Assembly: GCA_026874595.1 (NCBI GenBank)
Contig: CM049318.1
Coordinates: 56,773,750-56,837,749, forward strand
Length of the DNA stretch: 64,000 nt
From: Sipunculus nudus
Lineage: Eukaryota; Annelida; Sipuncula; Golfingiida; Sipunculidae
Direction: 5' to 3'
Shown here: one piece after another, positions 51,101 to 63,100 of the stretch
Layout of the letters: each line of letters begins with the position of its first letter
Numbering within the stretch: the stretch's first letter is position 1
Made by a program: the position numbers and the translations under genes
Notes under the pieces: model-generated
The model's input: only the letters and a program-made list of their open reading frames with translations
Database searches by the model: none
Told to the model about the DNA's origin: nothing

Positions 51101-54100
51101 TTCTACTACTGCTTATTACTGCTGTCATTGCATTCATATTTGCTCAAATATATCACAGTTTTCAACCCCTCCTAAATATATAAAAAATAAACCACTATAT
51201 TTTACTCTATTAATCCATCAGTCAGGTAATTTCATTTATCACTTAGTCACTTATATATTCAGTTGTGTAATATTGCAGATGTAAAACTTTAATCCCATCA
51301 CCCTCCCCCCACCACTCACACACACAACCACCACCAAGTCCTTGCATCTGTGGACTGGGGACATCAGTTATATTTCAACTCCATACATTTTATAAAATAA
51401 AAAATTACATTTATCTAATAATATATATATTATAAAAAATAGGTCCAATTGAACAAATGTGTAAACTACTGAGCTGTCAAAAATCTATCAAAAAGCCAAC
51501 CAATGATCATGGTAATAATATACATCTTATGGTCACAAACAGCTCACAAGCTACAATATTAACATTAGGAAATGCATGGTTTGGTCACAAAGTTTTATTT
51601 GCAACAATTTCTTACTCATCAATACAAACCAGTCATGTCAACCAGCCATGGCCTATACCTCTTAGACTTTATCTCCATTTGATACTCTTTTAGATTTTTA
51701 CGTACAAGGTCAACTTCAGCTCAGCACAGTGACCCATGAGTGCCTTGTTTATACTCTGTTCCACTTACCTGTATCCCCCTGTTTTGAGGAGAAAATTTTC
51801 TGAAAGGTTTATTTTTGTCAATAATTTCCCTGAAATATGCATTGAGAAGTACACAGCCTAATATGGCAACCAAGAACTTTAAAATAAATCTCTAATTTAT
51901 GTTTCACAATTTATTTGAACTCCTTCCAATGGCATGACAGTTTAGATGTGTTTCCCTGCATGAGTACCCATTGTTGTTTTTGCTGGTCACATTTATTATG
52001 AGTGTGTATATGAAATCATCCAAACGGCGGCTGTCAACTGAAGGTGTTTTCACTTGTGACCAATACACTTGATGGCCATAAGTGTGGCTATCATGTTGTA
52101 AAATGTAGAATGATTTCTCATATTTTGAAATAATTCTGTCTCCTAAATAATGTAAAGTATTAGTCTGTATTTCCCTTTTTAAAAATTAGTAGACATCAAT
52201 CTTCTGCCCACATTAATATTTTATTCCTCAAATTATAACCAAAACAAATTTTCATTTACAAAAATGGATGGATACAAGGTGATGGTTTAGACTATAAAAA
52301 CTATCACATGGAAAAGAATGTGAATTATTTCATCTTTTTTTAATATATTGAAAATATCTTGGGTTGAAAAGTTTAAAAGGTGTGAATTTCAATGAATTTC
52401 CATGAAGATGTTACTGTTTAAAATTATTTGTACCTACAGCCTGTCTCTGAGATGGCATCTTGGCCGCAAAACAGGGGAAGTTTTGAGGGTCATGGACCGA
52501 GGAACAAACAGTATAAACAATTTACTCAGGTTTGTGATTTATAAAATGAAATCTGTATATCCACATACAATGCTAAAATAAATAATCCTAAATGTAGAAC
52601 TACATAAAATCAGTATTTCAAAGCAAATTTCTATCGATTTGAGACATAAAGCTCTCAGCTCCACATTGTTTTAGCTCTATGATCCTTATAAATGTATATT
52701 GTTGTAACTGCTTTGAAAGCTTGAGTATTGCTACTCTTATAAATTTTATATTGATTCACCATGTAAATTACAGGTCTAATTGTGTTGCTTAATTTCTGCT
52801 TTTTCATAATTTGTACCTTTAAAATGGGCACTATAGTGAACCTTTCATAAACTGGGGCATTAAATTATTTTCTTTTACATATCACAATAGACTTGCAAAT
52901 GGTTCTTGGACAATTTATACATTTTTTTAAAAGTAGCAATATCACTTTTGTCACTTACTTCTGGTACTTTTCTGAAACTGTTGTAGTTACATTGTATTCA
53001 ACATAGCACCCACCATTGTTGACATCATCATTGCTGTGGTGTATTTCCTGACTGCGTTTAATGCCTGGTTCGCTCTGATTGTGTTTGTCACCATGGTGCT
53101 CTACCTTGGTGAGTATACTGATAATTGAAGGCATCAATGGTGCCTTTTCTATCTTCATGCTGTATCTGAAAGATATATCATAGTTCATTCTCTACCCCTG
53201 TCTACCTGTATTTCTGCATTTTCCTTTTTACAGTCAACTCTTCTCAGAAGCTTTTGTTATATGGCTGTCATGTGAAGGGAGTATAATGGTATACCCACCA
53301 TCCATCTCTTAACTTTTAGTGTCACCATGATAACTTACTGGGGTTTGATGGATTTTCACCAAACACACCATAACTACTTACAAACAGATTATCTCGCCAG
53401 AGTTTGTTCATGGGCAAAATCCACACATTAACTATTAAGTAAGGTCACGGGTCACCACAATAACTTAAGAAGAATATGAAGGACTTTGAAAAAACTCATC
53501 AGAAATCTTAATCAGTAAAACATCTCGCCTTATTTTAATTTCCAGCAAAATCCATGCATATTTAATGAGGTCAGAGGTCACTGCACTTTGGAGGCACTGT
53601 GGTGACTTAACAAACTCCTGTGGATTTTTCATGAAACTCATTATATATATTTACCAATAGAGTTTCCCACCTCAGTTAAATTCCTCAGCAGATTTCACAC
53701 ATATTTAATGAGGTCAGAGATCACAAGACATAAAACAGGTGTAGTATGCACGTTTGGGGTGCTCTTGTTCTTAAAAGAGAACTAAAGAAGTGTGTAATTA
53801 ACTCAGGTGAAAGTGATACCTCACTTGTTCTTGTAATAGAATGAGAACACTATGAAAACTAAATATTACAAAGCACTCAATGTATATTTACAAGAAAATA
53901 AAACATACAACTAAAGATGTTATGAGAAGATCCCTGTACCTCAGGGCTTCAAATCATCCATGAATGAAATATATACAATTGAAAAACAGATAGCAACCAA
54001 ATGACACAGACTCAGTCAACATTACGCAAATTGGTCAAACTTGCTTTGTGTTATTTCAGAGCAGTAAATAGTGTATCAACCTAATGGTAAAATAAATTTA

Positions 54101-57100
54101 GTAGGTTTCAAATAAGCCATATAACTACTGACAGTGATAGCTATATATGCAGTGTTCTCCACTAGAAATTCTGATAGGCTGGTGGTAAGCGCGGTCCAGC
54201 CAGGCCTGGTGCTTACCTGTTGCACGTCAAGCATTTTTTATGGTCTGATTAAAAATTTAATCTGCATGTTTTTTTTATGCATGTAAGAACATTGAGAGCA
54301 AGAGGAAGGGCATGTGTAATTTGTTTGTATGAGCTGTCATAAGAACAGCCGATACAATGCAAATTCAGAAATTTATTGTATCAGCCACTCTGAAAGACCA
54401 GCTGTTATGACAGCACACTGAGTGAATATACTTTCTAGAAGCCACAGTCAGAAAATGTATCAATGTTAACCAATATCCATGCAACAGGCATTGTGTAATT
54501 AAAAAGCAATTAGGGAACCAGGGAGTTGTTGCTTCTCTTACTCTACAGCAGTGGGCTGTCTTATACCCATCCAGTAACCTGATGTCACTGGCTGTGATGA
54601 TGAGATCCCAGTACTGACACAAGCTTAATTACTCCAGGCTAACAATCACTCAGCAAGACCCCTTGAAGGGTCAGTCTGTAAGGCCAGTCCTTGTTACCAT
54701 TGACCACTGTATGTCTGGCAGGGACAGGGTAAGGGTGGTGGGGACAGATGAAAGAGTGGCAGGTAACATTGTAAGCTGGTGGTGAGAAATGAAAGGCTGG
54801 TGGTGCGCCAGGCTATATTGGCTAGTGGAGAACCCTGATATGTAAGTGTCATGTATGCATTATTTTTCTGTAGTCATCATGTATGTCCTGTGGCTGGATT
54901 CCTTTGTCACTGTGTATTGTAGTGCAAGTCTTCTTGGTATTTTTGTGCATGGTGTATGAAATAAATCTATTAGGCCAAAAAAAATAAAAGGTATGGTTCT
55001 CAGGCACCGTCCGCATAAATTTTAAACCCTGCATCAAAAGTTTTTATTTTGGTGTTAAAATAAAAAAAAAATTAAAAAATCAATCAAAACTTACCAATTT
55101 TGAGCTCCAGCCGCTTGGACATTTCTTTCAAGTAGATAAAATCATTTAATTTTTTTATAAAATTTCTGTTAATTTCAGCTTTTACTTGTTTTGCAAAATA
55201 AATATGTTATTATCATGATTTTCCCTTATCATTTAACATTTTTATCAAAACATACCAAAAAATTGAAAATAAAAAAAACGCCCTGCTAGCATTGATTTCT
55301 GAAAAAAAGTGTCTGAGAACCAACCATATTTTTTTTTGCCTTACTTGTGACTTTTTTAAATAAAAAACAACTATCGTTTGTAACTTGTGCATCCTAAGCT
55401 TTGGTCACAACAGAACCAGGAGTATATTGTAATGTCTTAATACACTGTCTGTCATAATATACCCTAGGTCACTGCACTTCTCCCTTCCTGGAATCCTGGA
55501 TTCACCACTGTCTACTTAAATAATTGTTTTATAATCACTCCAGTGAATGGCCCTGGTCTGTTAGGTGAATATATTTTAAGATTTACTGCTCTAATTGGAA
55601 GCAGACACTGATTACATTTACACATTACTGTAAAATATAAGGGAAAATACATGCAATAAAATATATACCGTTCCCACCACACTAGCAACATCTGCTGGTG
55701 GTGTTTGAAACTAAGTGTTTAGGCCTGTTATTTCTACCAAAAATTTGTATTTGTGGCATTTCAGGATAACAACAATGGTGTAAAAAATCCTTAAAGTCAA
55801 GGTTTCTGTTAGAGTCTCTGGCAGGTTTTCATTTTCCCTTTTTAGCTCAGCTGACTTTCAGTCATGCTGTGCTATAGTGATGGGTCTTTGACCATCGTCC
55901 TTCTGTCTGTCCATACGTTAGCAGGGCACAAATTGGAACCTTAAGGGCCAGGATCATGAACCCTATGCATTCTTAGAGGTTCTAAAAAGATCTTGCAAAC
56001 CTGAAATTAGTTCACTGCCACCTATATTCTCCGAGTTACGTGGTGCATTTGCACCCCCCATAATTAATTCTTATACCCAAAATTTTCATCCCAAACCTTC
56101 CATCTTTTACATATGGCTCACTTACCAACAGGGGAAGAATCATAATCATTTTGAGGTCACAAGGGCAAAGGTCAAGATCACAAGACCAACTTCTTTGTGT
56201 GGATGCATTTTAAGCCAAACCTTTTATCCAAACCTTTGATCTTTCACATATGGCTCACCTACCAAGTGGGAGAAGAATCCTATAGATTTTGAGGTCACAT
56301 TTTGTCTTTTTTCTTGAAGTGCAATGGCCAGTCCAAAGTATAATTTGAAACTTTGTTAAAGTTAGGGAGACCTCTCTTCAAAACACTTCCATATCATCTG
56401 GACCTCTCTATTTCTAACACAGGATGTGGTCCTAAGTTCAGTAGAATCAGATGTTTCAACCCCTCTGACACAGACAAAAAATCCGATCGATGTGTATAAT
56501 TGACACAACCACCTCAGCCCTTATGCTCTGATTATGGTAATGAGCCTGTAAATGCTTTACAGAAAGCTTTCAGTGTCCATGGTTGCAAGAGCAGTTTATA
56601 AGACTATAATGACGTCACACGGGTTGATCTGGCTTCATCAGCTTGAATGGCATTCTTTATATTTCTGTTCTGGTGATGAATATATATTGTTTTGCAATAT
56701 TTTGGATTCTTTGCCTCATATGAATTCAGTGCAAGGTTAGGCATTATTTCCAAGCGTTGGCAGAATAGCTAGTACAACCTTTGGCCTAGAACTGTTATAC
56801 TGTCTTTTTTTATATAAAATGTCATGGAAAAAAAACATGCAGACTGGGGTACTGGTTAAGACTACATGTGTTCTGTTTGGGTGAGTTGCCCACGTTATGC
56901 AGATTTTACACATGTCAGGTGATTGACGTTTTACATTGCCAATGGTGACTTGATTGGTTGCTTAACTATTCTGCTGATGATTATTCATCGAATGAATATG
57001 CGATTAAGGTCACATAGATTTCATGGTTAGGTCAATGTGAGATTCTCATCTGTTTATATGCTTAGTAATAACAAATTGCTTAAATACAGTTTTATATTCC

Positions 57101-60100
57101 AGTTGCCACCATTTGGCTGACTGAGTGGAGAACTAAATTCCGACGAGAAATGAACAAACTGGACAATGAAAGGAACGCAGTAGGAGTAGACTCATTACTC
57201 AACTTTGAAACAGTTAGTAAATACAGCTTGTCTAAAAATTGTTGAAAAATTTGAAAAAAAAATTTGAATATACAGTGAAACCTCGTTGTGTCGAACTCGG
57301 TTAAGTCAAATTCCCGCATGTGTCGAAGTCGAATGTGGGGTCCCTGCAAAAAATAGTTAAAACTAATTTAACTCCGCTTGTGTCGAAATCGGATGTGAAG
57401 AAAACCCGGATGTGTCGAATAGTTTTGTTATGCCCCCGCCACAAAGTGGCCAGGGCATATAGTTTTACCCATGTCCGTCATTCCGTCCTTCCGTCCTTCC
57501 GTCATTCCGAAATGAAACAGTTGTACAGACTTTTTATCGCAATGCCTGCAGATATTGGCCTGATTTTTGGTGTGTGGGCAGATATAGACCAGTTACAGAT
57601 CGAGTTCGCGTTTCGTCCCGGTTGACCTACTTTTGACCGTTTTATGGCTCCTAAACTTAGAAAATTTCATGAAAAATAGAAATATTCATGACAGATACAC
57701 ATGTACGGACTTTTTTTTGCAATGCCTGCAGATATTGGCCTGATTTTTGGTGTGTGAGCAGATATAGACCAGTTACAGATCGAGTTCGCGTTTCGTCCTG
57801 GATGACCTACTTTTGACCGTTTTACGGCTCCTAAACTTAGAAAATTTCATGAAAAATAGAAATATTCATGACAGATACACATGTACGGAATTTTTTTCGC
57901 AATGCCTGCAGATATTGGCCTGATTTTTGGTGTGTGAGCAGATATAGACCAGTTACAGATCGAGTTCGCGTTTCGTCCTGGATGACCTACTTTTGACCGT
58001 TTTACGGCTCCTAAACTTAGAAAATTTCATGAAAAATAGAAATATTCATGACAGATACACATGTACGGACTTTTTTTTCGCAATGCCTGCAGATATTGGC
58101 CTGATTTTTGGTGTGTGAGCAGATTTAGACCAGTTACAGATCGAGTTCGCATTTCGTCCTGGTTGACCTACTTTTGACCGTTTTACGGCTCCTGAACATA
58201 GAAAATTTCATGAAAAATATGAAATTTCATGAAAAATACACATGTACGGTTTTTTTTTCTCAGTGCCTGCAGATATTGGCCTGATTTTTGGTGTGTGGAC
58301 AGATATAGACCAGTTACAGATCGAGTTCGCGTTTCGTCCTGGTTGACCTACTTTTGACCGTTTTACGGCTCCTAAACTTAGAAATTTTCATGAAAAATAG
58401 AAATATTCATGACAGATACACATGTACAGTTTTTTTTTCGCAATGCCTGCAGATATTGGCCTGATTTTTGGTGTGTGAGCAGATATAGACCAGTTACAGA
58501 TCGAGTTCGCGTTTCGTCCTGGTTGATCTACTTTTGACCGTTTTACGGCTCCTAAACTTAGAAAATTTCATGAAAAATAGAAATATTCATGACAGATACA
58601 CATGTACGGACTTTTTTTCGCAATGCCTGCAGATATTGGCCTGATTTTTGGTGTGTGAGCAGATTTAGACCAGTTACAGATCGAGTTCGCATTTCGTCCT
58701 GGTTGACCTACTTTTGACCGTTTTACGGCTCCTGAACATAGAAAATTTCATGAAAAATATGAAATTTCATGACAAATACACATGTACGTTTTTTTTTTCT
58801 CAGTGCCTGCAGATATTGGCCTGATTTTTGGTGTGTGGACAGATATAGACCAGTTACAGATCGAGTTCGCGTTTCGTCCTGGTTGACTTACTTTTGACCG
58901 TTTTATGGCTCCTAAACTTAGAAATTTTCATGAAAAATAGAATTATTCATGACAGATACACATGTACAGACTTTTTTTCGCAATGCCTGCAGATATTGGC
59001 CTAATTTTTGGTGTGTGGGCAGATATAGACCAGTTACAGATCGAGTTCGCGTTTCGTCCCGGTTGACTTACTTTTGACCGTTTTACGGCTGCTGAACATA
59101 GAAAATTTCATGAAAAATATGAAATTTCATGACAAATTCACATGTACAGACGTTTTTTCGCAATGCCTGCAGATATTGGCCTGATTTTTGGTGTGTCGGC
59201 AGATATTGACCAGTTACAGATGGAGTTCACGTTTTGTCCCAGTTTACCTATTTTTGACGGTTTGACGGTGCTCTAACATAGAAAATTTCATAAAAAAGGT
59301 GCACATGTATGGACTTTTTTTCGCAGTGCCTGCAGATACCACCCTGATTTTTTTTGTGTGGGCAGATAATGACAGTTACAGATCGAGTTTGCGTTTCATC
59401 CTGGTTGTCCTACTTTTGATTGTTTTACGGATCCTAAACATAGAAAATTTCATGAAAGACAGAAATTTTTATGGAAAATGCACATGTACAGTTTTTTTTT
59501 CGCAATGCCTGCATATGCTGGCATGATTTTTGGTGTGTGAGCAGATATAGACCAGTTACAGATCGAGTTCGCGTTTCGTCCTGGTTGATCTACTTTTGAC
59601 CGTTTTACGGCTCCTAAACTTAGAAAATTTCATGAAAAATAGAAATATTCATGACAGATACACATGTACGGACTTTTTTTCGCAATGCCTGCAGATATTG
59701 GCCTGATTTTTGGTGTGTGAGCAGATTTAGACCAGTTACAGATCGAGTTCGCATTTCGTCCTGGTTGACCTACTTTTGACCGTTTTACGGCTCCTGAACA
59801 TAGAAAATTTCATGAAAAATATGAAATTTCATGACAAATACACATGTACGTTTTTTTTTTCTCAGTGCCTGCAGATATTGGCCTGATTTTTGGTGTGTGG
59901 ACATATTCATGACAGATACACATGTACAGACTTTTTTTCGCAATGCCTGCAGATATTGGCCTAATTTTTGGTGTGTGGGCAGATATAGACCAGTTACAGA
60001 TCGAGTTCGCGTTTCGTCCCGGTTGACTTACTTTTGACCGTTTTACGGCTGCTGAACATAGAAAATTTCATGAAAAATATGAAAATGCACATGTATGGAC

Positions 60101-63100
60101 TTTTTTTCACAATGCCTGCATATGCTGGCATGATTTTTCGTGTGTTGCTTGATAATGACCCGTTACAGATCGAGTTTGCATTTTGCCCTTGTTGACCTAC
60201 TTTTGACCATACGACACCTCCTGAACTTAAAAAATTTTCCAAATTTTACAAATGTTTCTAATTTCCCCAAGGCGGGGGCATTCGTGTCGTTCCGACACAT
60301 CTAGTTTGTCCCCAGCTAATATTTCTATCACTTAACTCGAAGTCATAATTCGTTAACAGTTGTGCAAGGCCCGTCAATCATGATTGGGCCATGATGACCA
60401 GTCATAATTAATTAATACTGACCAGGCTCTCACTCATCAAGCGCGATGGCTCTGTCGACTCAAGGTAATGCCGCTTTAATGTTTGGACAACAGTTGTGCA
60501 TACCTACGGCCGCTATTACTAGTTACACAATAAACCTGGTCCGTTGTTTACTTGTTCAGCCAATTAGACACTCATTACCATCCCTTTCTTCTCTCGCCGA
60601 CAAAGCATTAATGAGAAGTTATTGATAAACCAAACATTATCCAATCCTTACCTTTGATGTGTCTAGGATAAAGTTGAACTGAAAATGATCTGAGCCAATC
60701 ATTTATTGATTTGTGTGCTTTTATACACTTACATGTATGTGCTCTTATTTCAATTTCTTGATTAACCTAATCCTAATTTTGGTGGTACTTATGTGTTTTT
60801 AATTATTAATAAAAAAATGTATATAAGATTTGTGTTGATCTTTCATGAAAACATTTATGAGAACTATATGATATAGGCCCTATACAGTGCAGTATTTATC
60901 GATAATAATCGAGGCTGAAGAAGGTTGAATATAAAGAACATCGGTTGTCTCGAACTCCGGTTGTGTCAAAGTAAATTCACCAGTCCCTTTTACTTCGACA
61001 CAACGAGGTTTCACTGTACTTTTAATTTCAGTTTGTTACAGTAGGCTTGTGTTTGTCCTCATAGCTAACAGTGATGCAATCTCAGCATTTTAAAACAACC
61101 AAGTTATAGCCATAACTGTCCGTATGGGATGCTATATACAAGAGACATATGATATTATGATACTTCAGGTCAATAATTAGGTGCGAGAAACTAGGCAAAC
61201 TGTCATCATCTGGAAGAAATAAGTAATTAAGACTATGCATTGCATTGCATGTGTTGGCTTATGCAGTCAGTTTGCTGCTAAAATAGTTTTTCGTTAATAA
61301 CTTTCTGACCAAGGGTGGATATTTTAAAAGGATAGCAATTCCAGTGAAAATTAACCAATGCGTGCAATGCATAATCTTAAAAATGACTTTACAGTTATCC
61401 CATATCAGAGCAGGAGGTTAAGTAACACTTATGTTACTTTTTCAGTTCTTAATGTATTATAAGATACAAACCTTTTACAGGTAAAATATTATGGAGCTGA
61501 ATCGTTTGAAGTGAATCGGTATGATGAGGCCATCACCAAATATCAGGTAATTAGCCATGTTGACTGCAAAATTTACTTGCAAGTAATTCTCAAAACACTT
61601 TTATATATTTTTTTGCTGTTTACTTCCTTAACAACACTGAACCAACTGATTAGCCTATCAGGTACTGACTAGCCTATCAGGTACTGACTAGCCTATCAGG
61701 TACTGACTAGCCTATCAGGTACTGACTAGCCTATCAGGGATCTCTTTGAGACTGAGCTTACTTGATCAGCATTGCTGATATAGCTATTGTTTACAGTTGC
61801 ACTTTACATACAATATATGTCAACATACATACATACATACACAAAAGAAACCAGCATATAGAACTGTTGTATATAGAACCTGTATATTATCTTATACAAA
61901 CTTTTGTCTAAATAAGCAACTGAACACCAGAAATGGGATCAAACATGCAGGCTGAATTTTTATACGATTTCCTGCAATATCATTCAGAATATTCTTACTG
62001 TTGGTTCAAGACATTTTGTTTGATAAAATTTGTATTACAGTAAAACTCAAAATTAATACCACCAAAGGGACCTCGATAGAGTTGTTACATATTTTAGGTG
62101 GTCATTAAAATAAGGTGGTCATTATTAATTTTACTGTATTGAGCTGCTGTTGAGTTATAAAATATAAAGAAAGACTTGATTAAGTACATGAATGACAAAA
62201 TGGATAATTTGGAACAATGAATGAGTTCATTAACTTTTGTCATGGTGAAAGGCTAGAACATTGTTCTGGTAGAGTTAATCTTGAATTCATGCTGTATTTT
62301 ACCAGACTGCTGAGTGGATTTCCACTGCCTCACTGAACCTCCTGAATAGCATTCAGAATGTGATTATCTCACTGGGTTTGCTGGTTGGGTCACTGCTGTG
62401 TGCATGGTATGTGGTGGCTGGCTGGAGTGGCTTCACTGTGGGAATGTATGTACTGTTTGCCACATACATTGTTCAGCTGTATGCACCTCTAAACTGGTTT
62501 GGTACCTATTACAGGTAAGTTAAATTCCTATTAAATGTGATTTAACAGGGCCTTTTCAGTGTAAGAGGGGTTGAGGAAGGGGGTTGATTTGATTGGAATG
62601 TTGATTTGTTATCTTCATTTCTTGATTCAGTTTATAGTTAGTATAAATTTCAGACTTTTTTTTAAACAAAAGCAAATATTTTTCCACAGTGGAAGTTCAT
62701 TAATGCCATTGTATAAGAAATGATTCTTAATTTACAATGAAAAAATTTCTTACAAGACATCCCATTGAATGCTTGTGGTTGATGCATGCAAAAAATAATA
62801 ATTGAAATGAACCAAGTGGGAGGTTAACAATTTATCACAATTTCAGTCTACACACAGTTTCTGGTAAAATGTCATGTACGTAATCTTGATAAAGACCTGG
62901 TCCTTTTATGTACTTATTGTCCCCCGCTCCACAGTTGCTGGCGCATTGATTTGGGGTTGTCTGTCCATCTGTCTGTCTGTCTGTCTCTCTGTACTTCCGT
63001 CAGGTTTTTTTATTTCTGTGCAATACTTTCCTTAATATTATCCAATTTCATTCAAATTTTGGTCAGTGATTGCTCTCATGCATACCCTGGTTTGGATTGG

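Larger units (their letters stand above)
57273..61016. mobile_element. pogo/Tigger-like element hosting a nested HINE, ABCB6 intron 8
   Basis: A perfect inverted repeat of about 23 bp begins CAGTGAAACCTCGTTG at both ends. It is flanked by TA at 57271-57272 and 61017-61018. Removing the nested 57429-60304 element leaves about 870 bp without a transposase. Subterminal GTGTCGAA motifs recur inside both ends. Confidence 0.78.

Noticed and set aside
57320..60242. Frames with [21 protein letters not shown] text
   Set aside because: They repeat with the 180-bp satellite and are broken in most units.
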